Origin: Sistotremastrum niveocremeum HHB9708
Lineage: Eukaryota > Basidiomycota > Agaricomycetes > Sistotremastrales > Sistotremastraceae
Direction: 5' to 3'
Assembly (NCBI GenBank): GCA_001630475.1
Contig: KV419396.1
Location: 1-64,000, forward strand
DNA length: 64,000 bases
Position numbers and translations under genes: made by a program. This document shows, one piece after another, positions 46,368-57,730 of this stretch (position 1 is the first letter of the stretch; each line of letters opens with the position of its first letter). The notes under the pieces were generated by a model, which was given only the letters and a program-made list of their open reading frames with translations, was not told the DNA's origin and searched no databases.

Positions 46368-48036
46368 GTCGACGAGAAAGCAAGATGGATGGGAGCAAAA
46401 CGTGAAAGAACGAGGATGAGGAGGAGCACCAGGCTTAGTGGACCTGGCCCAGGGGTGGGACGTCTGCTGACTAAGACAATGATCGACTGATGCAAAATTA
46501 GGGGAATAGCTCGCAAGAAATTCAGGAACACGGGAAATCTAAGGATTATACTATCTCGCCATCGACGACGACGACGAGCAAGGTGCTTTCGAGACTGTCT
46601 CTAATGGTGATGGCAAAGAGTTGCAGCTGACCAATAGCAGGTCGTGGCTGCAGTTCAAAGTCCGACAGAGGTTCCGTGTTTGTGCCAAACAAGTGCCATC
46701 AGAAGGCGGTCTTCATCCGAATAGAGCACGTTGCCACTCCTTTTTTTCATTCTCTTGAGCCGCTTTGGGCCGCGACGGTCAGAGCGTTGAGTGACTTTCC
46801 AAAGAGTGCTACTAGCGTTTAGATAGTGCGACCACGTTGGGGGCTGACCCTATTCCTGGCTCCTATATTGTGTGCATGCTGGATGCGTGCCGAATCGCCA
46901 TTTCGGGCCTGTGCCAATGTTGCAAATAGGGAATCTGATTGACCTTGTCCCCTTCACATGGTCACACATGGATTCCCAGGGCCATCGGGATAGACGGAGA
47001 TGAAAGGGTCAACGTGGAGTGTGAAGAGCACGTCGCCTAGAATTTCATTATGGTTACCCGTAACACAAATATTAGCGGGAAAACAGGTTCTGCGACTTCT
47101 CGATCGCCCAGATTTGCGCGAGAAGGCTCATGTCCGATCAAATGCACCTGTCGAGTCAACCATCAAGGTCATTCAACAATTCATTCATTCCCTAATTTTT
47201 CCGCGAAATACCGGACGCATATACAGAGAGCACGCTTGGATAACGACTGTTTCGGCATCGATTAGGGGAGATCAAGCAGATACACGACTTACGTATTGAG
47301 CTGAATCGAGTGCTTGGACACCAGATCTGAATGATCGGCAAGAAGAAAGAGTTTAGCGGAGCGGTTCTCCGGTTCTTTGTGCTCAAGGGTCTCAGAAGCC
47401 TCAGATCTTCTTTCGATCAAAAAGCCCCGACCCTAGACAGCCCAAGCGGATCAAGCTAGCCGTCGCCGTACGTACATTCCAGTATCCAGGCAATTATTAT
47501 TTCGTTTCATCACTAGTGTTGTTTCATGCGTCTAAATCCTCTAGCCGGTTTTGGGGTCCATACACTAATTTTGCTATCCAGGTTTCCGATCAGAGCATGC
47601 GTTATGTATATTCCGAATTTCCACACGGAACAGCCGCCGGCAGGGTCGCCATCTCGCCCAGATCCAGTTAAAGCAAAATGATCGAATATCCGGAACATCA
47701 GAAGACTCAAGATTAGAAGTGGATTTCGAAATGCTGTCATACTCCATCTATTTAGCAGCTTACAGCACCCGCGGGTGGCTCCGGAAAATCAATAAGCTCG
47801 ATCGAATAATATACATCTTTTTCTCGATCGCTGGACAGAAATTACATGCGACGCTGGTCATCGCACTATCAAGAAAGTAAACGAGGTAACAACACGGACA
47901 AGGGCAAGTCACAAGATAAGTACAGAATAAACAACAATGTTACGCTTTAGGAGAATTATAAGCATCAACGACCCCTGTGGGCCTTAGCGTAAAGTAAAAT
48001 CAAGCGAGAACGGAAACGGAAACAAGGGGGACAGGT
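46368..48036. other. Long intergenic interval
   Basis: About 1.67 kb, upstream of the FPK1-type kinase and downstream of the 48 kb gene. It holds only short frames with no protein-like character and no RNA gene that I can see. It is probably the kinase promoter and a long leader, because the kinase start has no close neighbour upstream. Confidence 0.4.
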
Positions 48037-48801
48037 TCAGAAGTTGGAGACCACCGGCTTGGCTTTCTTCGCGTCGGAGCCGGAAGATCCATCCAGGCCG
48101 GCGTCCATGGCGTTGCGCTTTCTGCTGTCTCCAAGAGGAGCGACAGTGGCACTTGTCTTGGCTGCAGGTGCTGCACTCGCTGCAGCGCCGCCTGTCTTCT
48201 GCGCTTTCTTTGCAAGAAATTCTTGCTGAGCTTGGGGTGTGACGCGAACAGAGGTATAAATCATCAACTATGACGTCGGTGAGCTGAGGATACGAAACAA
48301 CGACGAACGAGCTTACTGATTTGCGCGACTTGTTAATCTTGTCTTGTTCAGCGCGCGTCAGTTGTCTTTGAGTGGCTCTGCCGAAGATTCATGCCACCTC
48401 AGTATGTATATCGCGCATATACGACGTCGACTCACGTGCAACCATAGCCTTTGACAAAGTTGTTGAAACGCTTCTTCATGTCAGGGACGAGATGGAATTG
48501 AATGATTTCAGTAGTGACGGGTCCCTTGCTAGTGTCGACCGTGGCGAGATGGTCCAGGAAAAGACGTTCGGCCTGTAGCGAAGGTCCGGAAGTTGTTGAC
48601 CAGAGGATTAATAGATGTACTCACAGTATGCTCCGCGTTCATGGCGCGTTCAGAAACAGTCGCAAATCCAGTGCGATCGACGTCGCCTCCCATTCCAAAG
48701 CCACCACCATAGGACGATCGACCACGGCCACGACCGCTGAAGAAAAGATCGCTGAACAACATATCGTACGCGTCAGAGTACATGCCACAGGATCTGCACA
48801 T
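48037..48801 (-). CDS. Conserved unknown protein, nuclear-like C-terminus
   Basis: Four exons. The first starts MYSDAYDMLFSDLFFSGRGR (M at 48783; 48801 is an alternative), with a Gly/Arg segment (RGRGRSSYGGGFGMGG), then VDRTGFATVSERAMNAEHT. The second exon encodes AERLFLDHLATVDTSKGPVT, then EIIQFHLVPDMKKRFNNFVK and GYGCT; the third gives ATQRQLTRAEQDKINKSRKS. The last exon is MIYTSVRVTPQAQQEFLAKK, an Ala-rich stretch and a basic DSRKRNAMDAGLDGSSG-type region ending KKAKPVVSNF. Introns fit. No named domain is recognised. The short hydrophilic and basic character suggests a nucleic-acid or protein-binding role in the nucleus. Confidence 0.6.
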
Positions 48802-49062
48802 CTTGTCAAGTAGTAGTAAGTAAGAAAAGTTAAGAAGCTGTCAAAGGGTGTGAGGGTCCGAAGCAAGGGGACGAAACAGCCGAGCGAAACAACGCGAGCT
48901 AAAATAAGCGTTACACACGTTATTGTCACGGTCTCACGTGATGAGAATCTTCCACTTTAGGCAACTCAACGCTTCTGACGTCCTCAGCCGATCCGTCGGC
49001 CGGAATCGCCTAAGGTCTGCCGACGGAAATGTCTTGCGTGCTTACTCTTCATTATCTCTCTC

Positions 49063-51709
49063 ATGACCGCCACGACGGACGACGAGCGGACGCCTCTTTT
49101 GTCAAATGGACTTCCCGTGACTCCAGATGGCCTTGATTCACCCGTTTCACCAATATCGCAAAAGGCAGTTTTCAAAGAGACAAGTTTCGGCGATCTCGTA
49201 TGGATCCTGGTAGGACTATGGACTGCTGTATTTCTTGGAGCTCTAGATGGCACTATCGTTGCTACTCTACTGTCACCGATTGGATCGTACTTCAATAAAT
49301 CAAATCAAGCCAGTTATCTTGGAACGAGTTATCTCCTGAGCGTGGCAGCCTGCACACCTCTATACGGACGCCTAAGTGACATTATTGGGCGAAAGGGTTC
49401 GTCTTGATCTTATCTCTACCAATCAAATTTGGAACGTTCGCGCCTAGGTGCCATGCTTTTGGGCGTTGGATTATTCAGTTAGCGTCTTACCACACCGACT
49501 ATTCCAATTCCGGCGATTGAACTATGGCGTTATCAGCACTAGGAACATTGTTATGTGGCCTGGCGCCAAGCATGGAGTTCCTAATTTTCGCCCGAGCTGT
49601 TGCGGGGACTGGAGGCGGCGGGTACTTGTCATGTTCCTAAAGAATGATTCGATTTCTGAACGTATCAGGCAGATTAATGACAGGTTGACTTGCTCTTCTC
49701 GGGTTCCTGAAGCGCTAATCCCGACTACTCTGATCAGTTTCATCTATCACTGTAACTGACTTGGTTCCTTTGTGAGTGCCTACTGCTGAAATCTAACTTT
49801 GCTCGTTTAATGTTCTGTATAGACGAAAAAGAGGACAGTATCAGGGCGTTGCGAACATGTGAGGGTCAACTTCGAAGAATCTCGGACTTGCTGAATGATC
49901 TTCAGATGTTTTGGTTTAGGTGCCGGGCTAGGTACGGAGCGCCCTTCGTTCCCCTGAAACTTTAGTTGACAGAATCCAAGGTGGTCCGTTGGGCGGTTGG
50001 CTAAATGATGCCATGGGCTGGTCAGCATAGACTGTTCTCCTCTTCTGGCGCTTTGTAATTAATGTCGATCCTATAGGCGTTTCGCGTTCCTTATTCAGAT
50101 CCCTTTCTTGCTTCTTTCTTCGGCTGTCATTGCTTGGAAAGTCAACGTTCCTCTGCCGCCTGCGGTTCAGTCGCTTCCTCTGAGAGATAAACTCAACCGA
50201 ATAGACTATCTTGGGTCTTTCACACTCGTTTTGACAATAAGCGCAGTTCTGCTCCCCATTTCGTTAAAGGCGACAGAAGATATCCCATGGTCACATCCTC
50301 TTGTATGGGGTTTACTCGCTGGTAGTATTATCCCTGGATCAGCGTTTGTTTGGGTCGAGTCGAATTGGAGTCCGTATCCGATCCTCCCGCTTCGTCTCAT
50401 CAAGGAAAGAACTGTACTTGCAGTTGCTCTCACGAATTTGTATGATCTCGTTATGCTCAACTTTTTCTATATCGCTGAAATAGCTTCCTAGCTTTGTCAG
50501 CGCTCAAGCATTCTCGGTGTTATACAATGTTCCCATGGTAAAAATGAATCACAATTATGTCCTGGTGTAGACTCACTGGGGGCTTCAGTATTTTGCCGCT
50601 GTCAGACAAGCGTCGGCTTCTGAATCTGGCCTTCATCTACTGCCGAATTCAGTAAGTCGCTGATCGCTCCGCCATCGACGTCACAGGTTAACCGTAGGCA
50701 GGTAGCGCTTGCTGTGGGAAGCTTATTCGCCGGATGGTAGCTTCCCGTCGCTCACACTGAATGTATTCACACTAACGAAATCTGTTCAGGGAAATGCGTA
50801 GATCTGGCAAATACTGGTGGCTGATCTTCGGATCAAGTTTGATGAGTCTACTTGCAACTATCCTACTTGTATTCTGGAATGATGGAACGAGTTGGTTCGA
50901 ATTATGGTTTGACAGTGAATCCATGATTTTTATCCCAAGGATCAATGAGCCGGACTTACTATTTCCGTCCAGTTGTCCCCAGTGGTTTTGGTGCCTCCTC
51001 GGCCATAACAGCCACACTCATCGTAAGCCTTCATCTTATCCAGAGCTTGTATCAACATATGAACTCTATTAATTAATTTAGGCCATCATTGCGAGCGCTT
51101 CAAGAGATGATGTCGCCGTCGCCACAGGAAGTGAGTACTCTTGCCATATCGTGTCCTATTGTTCAATCACTTAATATTTCGTCCAGTCACATATACCTTC
51201 CGCACTGTGGGTCAGGTGTTGGGGGTAAGCCTGAGTGGTGCCACGGTGCAAGGCGTACTTGTCCGTCAGTTGAGAGAGAGGATTACTGGACCAGGATCAG
51301 AGAAAGTAAGCTTACTATCGCCGGTTCTCAAACCGTAGCCTGACTTCGTGCCCATAGATCATCGAACAAGTCCGGTATGCGATCTCTATCAAGGTAACAG
51401 CCTTTGGAAATCTTACATGATATTGTGCAGACATTCGACTTCATCTATCAGTGATCTCGAGCCTACCTTGAGAAAGGCCGCTCTAGATTCTTACGCCGTT
51501 GCAATGAGAGTGGTATTCATCGGGCAGGTTGTTACTGCAGTCTTCCTCGTACTGTCGACGCTACCCATACAAGAGTTCCCGTTGCCGTAAGTAACATCAT
51601 GATTTCATAACAGGGGGCTTAAGGTCACTGATTGCTTCACAGAGGATCGCATGAGGAACAGGCCGAGATAGAGCGGCGGCGTCAGGAAAGACTGAGCAAT
51701 CGTATATAG
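49063..51709 (+). CDS. Major facilitator superfamily transporter, DHA2/Vba-like
   Basis: Multi-intron gene with a cytosolic Ser/Pro N-terminus (MTATTDDERTPLLSNGLPVT). The first helices read LVWILVGLWTAVFLGALDGT and IVATLLSPIGSYF, and the MFS signature loop contains SYLLSVAACTPLYGRLSDII. Later exons give SALGTLLCGLAPSMEFLIFA, RAVAGTGGGG, VSSITVTDLVPL with RGQYQGVANM, GGPLGGWLNDAMGWR and AFLIQIPFLLLSSAVIAWKV. The GGPLGGWLND block and 14-helix-like length fit DHA2 drug:H+ antiporters, and the sequence is closest in feel to fungal Vba vacuolar basic amino acid transporters. Substrate cannot be assigned. A dozen or so introns, some very close together. The end is RQERLSNRI. Confidence 0.78.
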
Positions 51710-51900
51710 ACGGTTCCAGGATTAGCTTTGTTATCTACTTGCATACCGTGCCGGTAGCCGGCATGTACAATATCAACGGGATTTAGGTGTTTGAGGAGAT
51801 GAATTGTATAGTGTGAGCGAGTGAGAATGGTGAGTTACAATGATGATGCGATGGAGAGGACGAATGAGAGTGAGCGGGGTGATGTAGCGCAGAGAAGCAA

Positions 51901-52368
51901 TTAGCTCGAAACTGGTCTTTTCTCCTCTATCCATCTCCTGGGCCTCCGTTCCACCACGACTTTTGTTGATGTAGTTACGCCACTATCTCCATCTCCTCCT
52001 CGTCCATCATCAGCCATCCGATTTCTAGAGCTGCTGGCTGGACATGGTAATGATGCAGAGACTGTCAACATCGAGCCGACGAAGGTGAGGGCGAAGAGTG
52101 TGGTGACAATCGAACGACGTTGGGCGTTATTGATACGCCATCGAATGGGAATCATGAACATCCTGATTTTGCATGGTCAGCCAACAGCGTTCAGGATGCC
52201 TAGAATGAACAGCACTTACCACAGCTCATCGGAATTTTGAGCGAAGATCGTTGTTTGGACGGCGCCAAACAAACTTCGAATTTCCTCCTGAATTTCCGGC
52301 GGTCCATTCTCTGTTCCGCCATTCCACGATATGGGTGGCAGACTGAACGCCCGAGTTGCTCGTGACAT
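51901..52368 (-). CDS. Small conserved membrane protein, start overlaps uS14m
   Basis: Two exons. The first begins MSRATRAFSLPPISWNGGTE and continues GPPEIQEEIRSLFGAVQTTI, FAQNSDELW. The intron (GTAAGT donor, CAG acceptor) joins MFMIPIRWRINNAQRRSIVT, then TLFALTFVGSMLTVSASLPC, a likely transmembrane helix. The tail is hydrophilic (VVVERRPRRWIEEKRPVSS). The WNGG...PPEIQEEI block looks conserved, but I cannot name the family. The only ATG in frame ahead of this block is at 52368, inside the uS14m coding sequence on the other strand, giving a 38 bp antisense overlap. An upstream, unrecognised exon could move the start. Confidence 0.6.
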
Positions 52369-52691
52369 TGCAGCACGGAATGGAGTTAACCATAATGAAG
52401 TTTTAAGGAGAGCGTACCTTTTCGTCGCTCGGAATCAGACTCTGTCACCCTCAGTTCGCTACCAAGCTCAGTTACAATTGAACAACTTTGGGAGATATAC
52501 ACGTCCCGGGACTGTCAAGAACAGGTGCACTGAGACAGGCAGAGGAAGGGGCATTCTGAGTGAATTTGGGTTGTGTCGGGTATGTTCTTGTGGTACCCCC
52601 TCGTCGCAACCATTGACATCGGCTTCAGTTTCAATTCCGATTAAAAGCTCTCAATAACGAGCTCCCGGGCGTGAAGAAAGCTTCATGGTAG
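52331..52691 (+). CDS. MRP2: Mitochondrial ribosomal protein uS14m
   Basis: Small-subunit protein at the head of the mitoribosome. Starts MGGRLNARVARDIAARNGVN, continues LRRAYLFVARNQTLSPSVRY, QLQLNNFGRYTRPGTVKNRC and TETGRGRGILSEFGLCR. One intron of about 50 bp then joins FQFRLKALNNELPGVKKASW at the stop (52691), which is the near-invariant uS14 C-terminus. Total about 102 residues, a normal length. The classical four-Cys zinc motif is absent, as in most mitochondrial S14. Its 5' end overlaps the antisense gene starting at 52368. Confidence 0.93.
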
Positions 52692-52860
52692 TCTAGCTGG
52701 TACGTCGCATACCCCTCTCCAGTTTAATCGCTCGACTGATGTCATACTTTTGACAGTCCCGAAACATCTTGTCACATATTCTTATTACACTGAGCATACA
52801 TGTTTTGAATCACTCGAGTCAGAAGGAGTCACATTAGCAATAAAAGTTATCAGCACCCTC

Positions 52861-55312
52861 TCAATCCTCAACGAACTCGCCTTCCGCATCATCCCACCCA
52901 AGAGTCTCTGAAGCAATACCGAGTTGTCGCAACATTGTCCCGACTGAATCTTCTTGTTCATTGAATTTGGAATTATCGTGGTCAGAGCCTTCAGTGTCGT
53001 CTTCGTGTTCAACAGCAGGAGAATGATCGTTTTCTGGTACAACATGCGTTCCTGTGGTCCATAGCGAATCTCCGCTCGACTTCCCAGTATCGCTGTTCAT
53101 CTGTGCCCATCCCCAGCCGTCGTTAGAAGCTCGAACGTCTTGCTTGCTTTCGTCTGAGTAACCCCAATTCGCGCTGGAAGAAGCTTTCGGCTTGGATTTC
53201 GAGGTTGACAGATATTCGTCGTCGTTGCCCCAGCTGCCAGACGTCTGTTCTTTCAGGACCTTCCAGAGTTCCCATGCAACGTCTCGGCCTACAGATACCC
53301 ATTTCTTGCCCAGCAGTTCGAGCTCTTCATCTTCGTTCTTCTCTAGGATCTTGATTGCTCGGTGGAGTGTTTGGACCTGCGCTTCTAAAGCTCGAACGTT
53401 GAGATTGGTGATTTTTCTTTCCGTCGATTCGCCTGATTTGCGAGCAAAGGGGGACTTGAATGACAATTTGACTGCCGGAAATGAGAATGACACTGAAGGC
53501 AGCGTGACTTCAGGTGTAGTCATTGGTTTAGGGATAGGGATGGGGCTCGAGCAGGTGTCTCGTTGAATTGGCTTCTTCTTCACCTTCATTACGGGTGACT
53601 TGAAGGGAGATGAAAGGGCGTGTAAGGAACGAGCTTTTGTCGCTGGAGTCTTCAGCCTGGGAGTGACGATATTCGGGGGGACGAGCGGCTACATCACGTT
53701 TACGCCGGACCGTAAATCTTTGATTATTGAAACTTACCGTCTCTGCACGGCTATGACCCTCGTTCAGAGATCCGTTAGCTTGAATTGCCTGATGGACATG
53801 GTCGAATCAGCTGCTCGAAAAGCAGAGTCTTACATACAGGTGTTGAGAACATGGGTGTATTTTCTCGGTCTGAACTCGGCAAGGGCGAGGATGAGAATAT
53901 CTTGGGAAGGGGTGTTAGTAAAGGCGGCATTGGCATTTACACATATACATACCTTCTGAGGCTGGCGATCTGGGGTTGCGTCACATCTGGTTTGAGAAGA
54001 CGAGAGAGCAACAGTGGGAGACGTGGAAGGCCCGCCGACCGGTGAGCTGCTATAATTATTATCGCCCTCGTTTCCGCTATTTTCATTGCATTGGGCAGAA
54101 GTTGTTGATTCTTCGACCTGAGGTAAGTTTTCTGAGCCTTGCGAGCTGATCCTAGTCTGGGCTGCGAAGCCCGATGTCCCTGGTGATAGCGCTCGAGTAT
54201 GATGGGTCATTTCTGTTGGTTCACCTTGTGAAACCGAAGTATTAATCGGATGAGTATGGCGCTCATATAAGAGCTGGAAGGGCGGTAATAACAAGGATCC
54301 CTGCGAAGGAGCCGCAAGTCTGACCGAAACCGGGCCATCGAACGAAATAACATCTTGGGACTGAAGCTCGAGATTAGGCACGAATGAATCACGCATGGAA
54401 TACAACCAATAGTTACTTACTGTGCACGCCAAAGTACAGCGACGTTTAAGGGGCTATTGACAGGTTTTAATCTTTGCAATGAAATGAGAAACGAGGGTAC
54501 TGACGCGAGGGCGGTTCGAATCTTCAGTTTCTTCGGAGCGGCATCTTTTCAGCTCGAGGGGTCTCTCAGGGGCTGCGTAGAACGAAGAGGGTGTATTAAA
54601 CATCTTCTGGCGAATGCCGCTCTCGTTTGCAGCCCTCTGTTCATGAGTGTCGGATTCATGATGACCCTGACAAGGCAGTTTAGGTGGATCTGTATGACTT
54701 GACACGAGTGTGATAGGAAGTATTCGAGGGGTTTCGTCCCGGAAAGGTGAATGTACAGAAGGCAGAGGTGCGCTATCGGAAATGAGTTCTGCATTGGGCA
54801 ATGCATGACTGTCTTCGATAGGTGGTTCTGGATTCTGAAAAATAGGTTCCTTCAGGAGATATCGATCAACACTAGGTAAAGAAGTTATTGGGATAGTACG
54901 GACCTGAGCAGGCGAAGCGCATATAGGACTACTGGTGTGCATAACAGTGCCTCTAAGATCCAGCCACGTCACGACAGAATTTTCGGCTTGGGTGGAGCTT
55001 TTAGATTGAGTGCTTAAGCTTCCCTGAGTGGGCTCTAGCTGCGGATGGGTCTCCGTCTCTGTCATAAGAACAGCAGCAGGGCCGGGACTATTCTGCATTG
55101 CTATTGGAAGTTTGACGACCGAATTGAGAAGACCCGTAGTCAGAACATCGTCCTCCAGATTGATTTCGGATTCCATTTCTTCGACAAAACTTGGATTAGC
55201 TAGGTTCTCAAAGCCCAAACACTGTAATCAGCGAGTGAAAAGACGACTCGCAATCAGGCGATACGATATGATGCTATGAGAGGCTTCTTACATCGTCAGC
55301 GTTAGATTCCAT
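52861..55312 (-). CDS. SFR1/MEI5-like recombination accessory protein
   Basis: Probable subunit of the Swi5-Sfr1 (Sae3-Mei5) complex, which loads and stabilises Rad51 or Dmc1 on DNA. The first exon is MESNADD, joined to CLGFENLANPSFVEEMESEI. Long Ser/Pro-rich, weakly conserved exons follow (about 53840-55200). The C-terminal exons contain TPATKARSLHALSSPFKSPV, then KLSFKSPFARK, the coiled segment LNVRALEAQVQTLHRAIKIL and a Trp-rich region with GKKWVSVGRDVAWELWKV. The protein ends MLRQLGIASETLGWDDAEG. Coiled coil plus C-terminal Trp region fit Mei5/Sfr1. The N-terminal exons could instead be a separate gene. The start is 148 bp from PCH2. Confidence 0.58.
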
Positions 55313-55460
55313 GCTCAATATTTAAACCTCGTGAGCGTAAGTGGAAATACCGAGACTTATAGCGATGCAACCAGATGGCACGAACGAGGACCGGGAGCGT
55401 GTTTGGCGGGGTTTGGCACCGACGTCGAGCTTTTGTGTACGCGTTGTTTACGTGAAGTGC
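55313..55460. promoter_or_regulatory. Shared promoter of the SFR1-like and PCH2 genes
   Basis: 148 bp between two divergent ATGs, of which both genes belong to meiotic recombination families. The interval is too short for two independent promoters of the usual size, so bidirectional control is likely. No binding site is assigned. Confidence 0.5.
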
Positions 55461-57357
55461 ATGGACTTGCCTGATATCGACTCCTCGCTGGACGATGCAC
55501 AGTGGATAGTACACGGTTAGTCTGTTGTTAAGCTTTTGTTCCTGGTATGGTCTTGATGAATCTTTTTCTAGTTGAGGTCCGATTATCCCAGAGATCAACT
55601 GCACGTCTAGATGCAATTCGAAACCTCGTGCGCCGCCACCTCGAGGCTGAAGCACATATCCGACTGAGCGCGCCCATTCCTGGCTGGAAGGAGGTTGACA
55701 TTTTGCGAGAAAATGTTGAAAGCATCGCGGCAACAGAGTCATGTGAGTCTACCTCGAGAAGCAATGCGTTCAGCTAATGAGGTTCATGCCACAGCGTGTC
55801 CCCACCTCGTCATCGACACAGCTCATGCCATCTTCGAAGTGCACGTTTACCAATGCTCTTCGGACAATACTGGAGAAGAGCTCACTTCCGGCGGCGGTCA
55901 GGGAGAGGAAGAAGTGGCGGCTGCTACTGTTTGCGAATTACCGAGCAAGGCCTGGGACGGTCTCTGGAATACGTTGGTTTACCCGGATAATATCAGAGAG
56001 AGGCTTCTCAACTACATATATGCGACACTTGTGTTTTCGGATGCGGGCGTTGACTGTGAGTGCTCTTTCGTGCGTCGGAACGAAGCTCGGGTTGCTGACC
56101 TGCTGTATTGCAGTCAATGTGGTATCATGGAATCGGTAAGCAGAAACCCTGTCAGAAGTCTTCTGCTCATACTTACTTTAACCCTTTTAGAGTGGTGCTC
56201 TTACATGGACCGTCAGTCGTTTTTGATAGATCCCAACGAAATCCGGCTCATTGAGGACTCAAGTCCAGGAACGGGGAAAACGTCTTTATGCCGTGCTCTG
56301 GCCCAGAAATTGTCAATCCGATTGTCTGATCGTTACGCCCACTCGAAAATCCTTGAAATCAACTCGCATTCATTGTTCAGCCGATGGTTTTCAGAGTCTG
56401 GGAAACTTGTACAACGATTATTCAGCGGCGTTTTGGAATTAGTCGAAGATGAAGAAGCATTCGTCATTGTCTTGATAGGTAACTCTCTCAGTGAACCATG
56501 GGTCGTATTTTCTCATCTATTGGCAGATGAAGTGGAAAGCTTGACTGCTGCACGTGCGGGGGCCATGGCGGGCAATGAGCCCAGTGATGCTCTGAGGGTA
56601 ATTTGTGTTCGGCCTTCATTTTCAGCTTCTAAGGTCGTGCCAGGTCGTCAACGCGCTACTCACTCAATTGGACAAACTGAAGCACAAAAAGAATGTCTTA
56701 GTCATGGCCACTTCTAACCTGGTCAAGGCGATCGATTCCGCTTTCGTCGATCGTGCAGATATTGTGCAATTCATAGACTTGCCCGGGAGAGACGCTGTTT
56801 TCAAGATCCTGCAAAGTTGCCTCATGGAACTTTGTTCGCGGGGCATCGTCAAGCCTGTGGTTTGTTCTTGTATTCGATGACAAAACACGGTTCTGAGAGT
56901 AACATAGACGCTCCCGCCGCTTGATGACATACGAGTGCCATGGGTCGACTCCCGAATGAATGGGACACCCGAAGCGGAAATCGAGAGCGACCGCGCTCTG
57001 CGCATCGGACGGCGGTTATGGGCTCTGGCGGAAACATGCAAGGTAGGACCCTCGACAGGGAATTTTCTTCACCCTGTTTTCATCTCAAACTTATGATATT
57101 TTTAGGGGATGTCGGGGCGTGCGCTTCGTCGGCTTCCTGTGTTAGCGCATGCACAATATCTTGGGATGGGCATCCCTTTTCCGTCCGCTTTGCCTCGGCC
57201 CAAAAAACAGGATGCAACTGTCAATGGCAAATCAGCAAGCAAAGCGCGATCGTCGGCATCTTCCAAATATTCTATACATATCGAGGCAGAAGTTTGGCTT
57301 GATGCGATGGAGAAAGTTGTGCAGAATGAATTGTTATCGAAGCTTCGGGTTTTGTAA
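55461..57357 (+). CDS. PCH2: Meiotic checkpoint AAA+ ATPase PCH2/TRIP13
   Basis: AAA+ ATPase that remodels HORMA-domain proteins (Hop1/HORMAD, Mad2). Start MDLPDIDSSLDDAQWIVHVE; the N-terminal domain continues RLSQRSTARLDAIRNLVRRH. Splicing joins [20 protein letters not shown] (Walker A, interrupted by an intron in the Gly-Pro codons), IRLSDRYAHSKILEINSHSL, then FVIVLIDEVESLTAARAGAM (Walker B, also crossed by an intron) and NALLTQLDKLKHKKNVLVMA, TSNLVKAIDSAFVDRADIVQ. The C-terminal lid region includes GMSGRALRRLPVLAHAQYLG. Catalytic motifs look intact. Family members act at meiotic prophase and at the spindle checkpoint. About seven introns. Confidence 0.93.
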
Positions 57358-57730
57358 CGTTGCCTGTATTTTTACTAATCGGTTCCATATGCTCCGGCTT
57401 TCACGCATTTAGCTGTTTTCATGCTTTATCATTCATTCATTAATTAACAAAAGCCATACTGTACAACGTAACCTCCCTCGCACTCAGTTGTATTCCCCTA
57501 ATAATGCCTTACGGCTCGTGTGAGCGAACCCAACTTGAACGGGGAAAGAGCTCGGGACCAGGGACGGTCCGAATGTCAAGCATGCATGCAGGGAGCTGAT
57601 CGAATCCTGGTATGCCACACCCTGAACATGTGATGGTCGCCGATCGTGCACGCGAGCTTGCCATGTGAGATAGGAGAAGCGCAGGTGAATAGGAGGTTCG
57701 GATTCAGATAGAGAGAATTTCCAGGTTTCG
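57358..57730. other. Convergent intergenic interval
   Basis: About 370 bp between the stops of PCH2 and the PPR gene, presumably both 3' UTRs. A minus-strand frame at 57484-57858 extends across the PPR C-terminus in another frame and is not thought to be coding. Confidence 0.4.
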
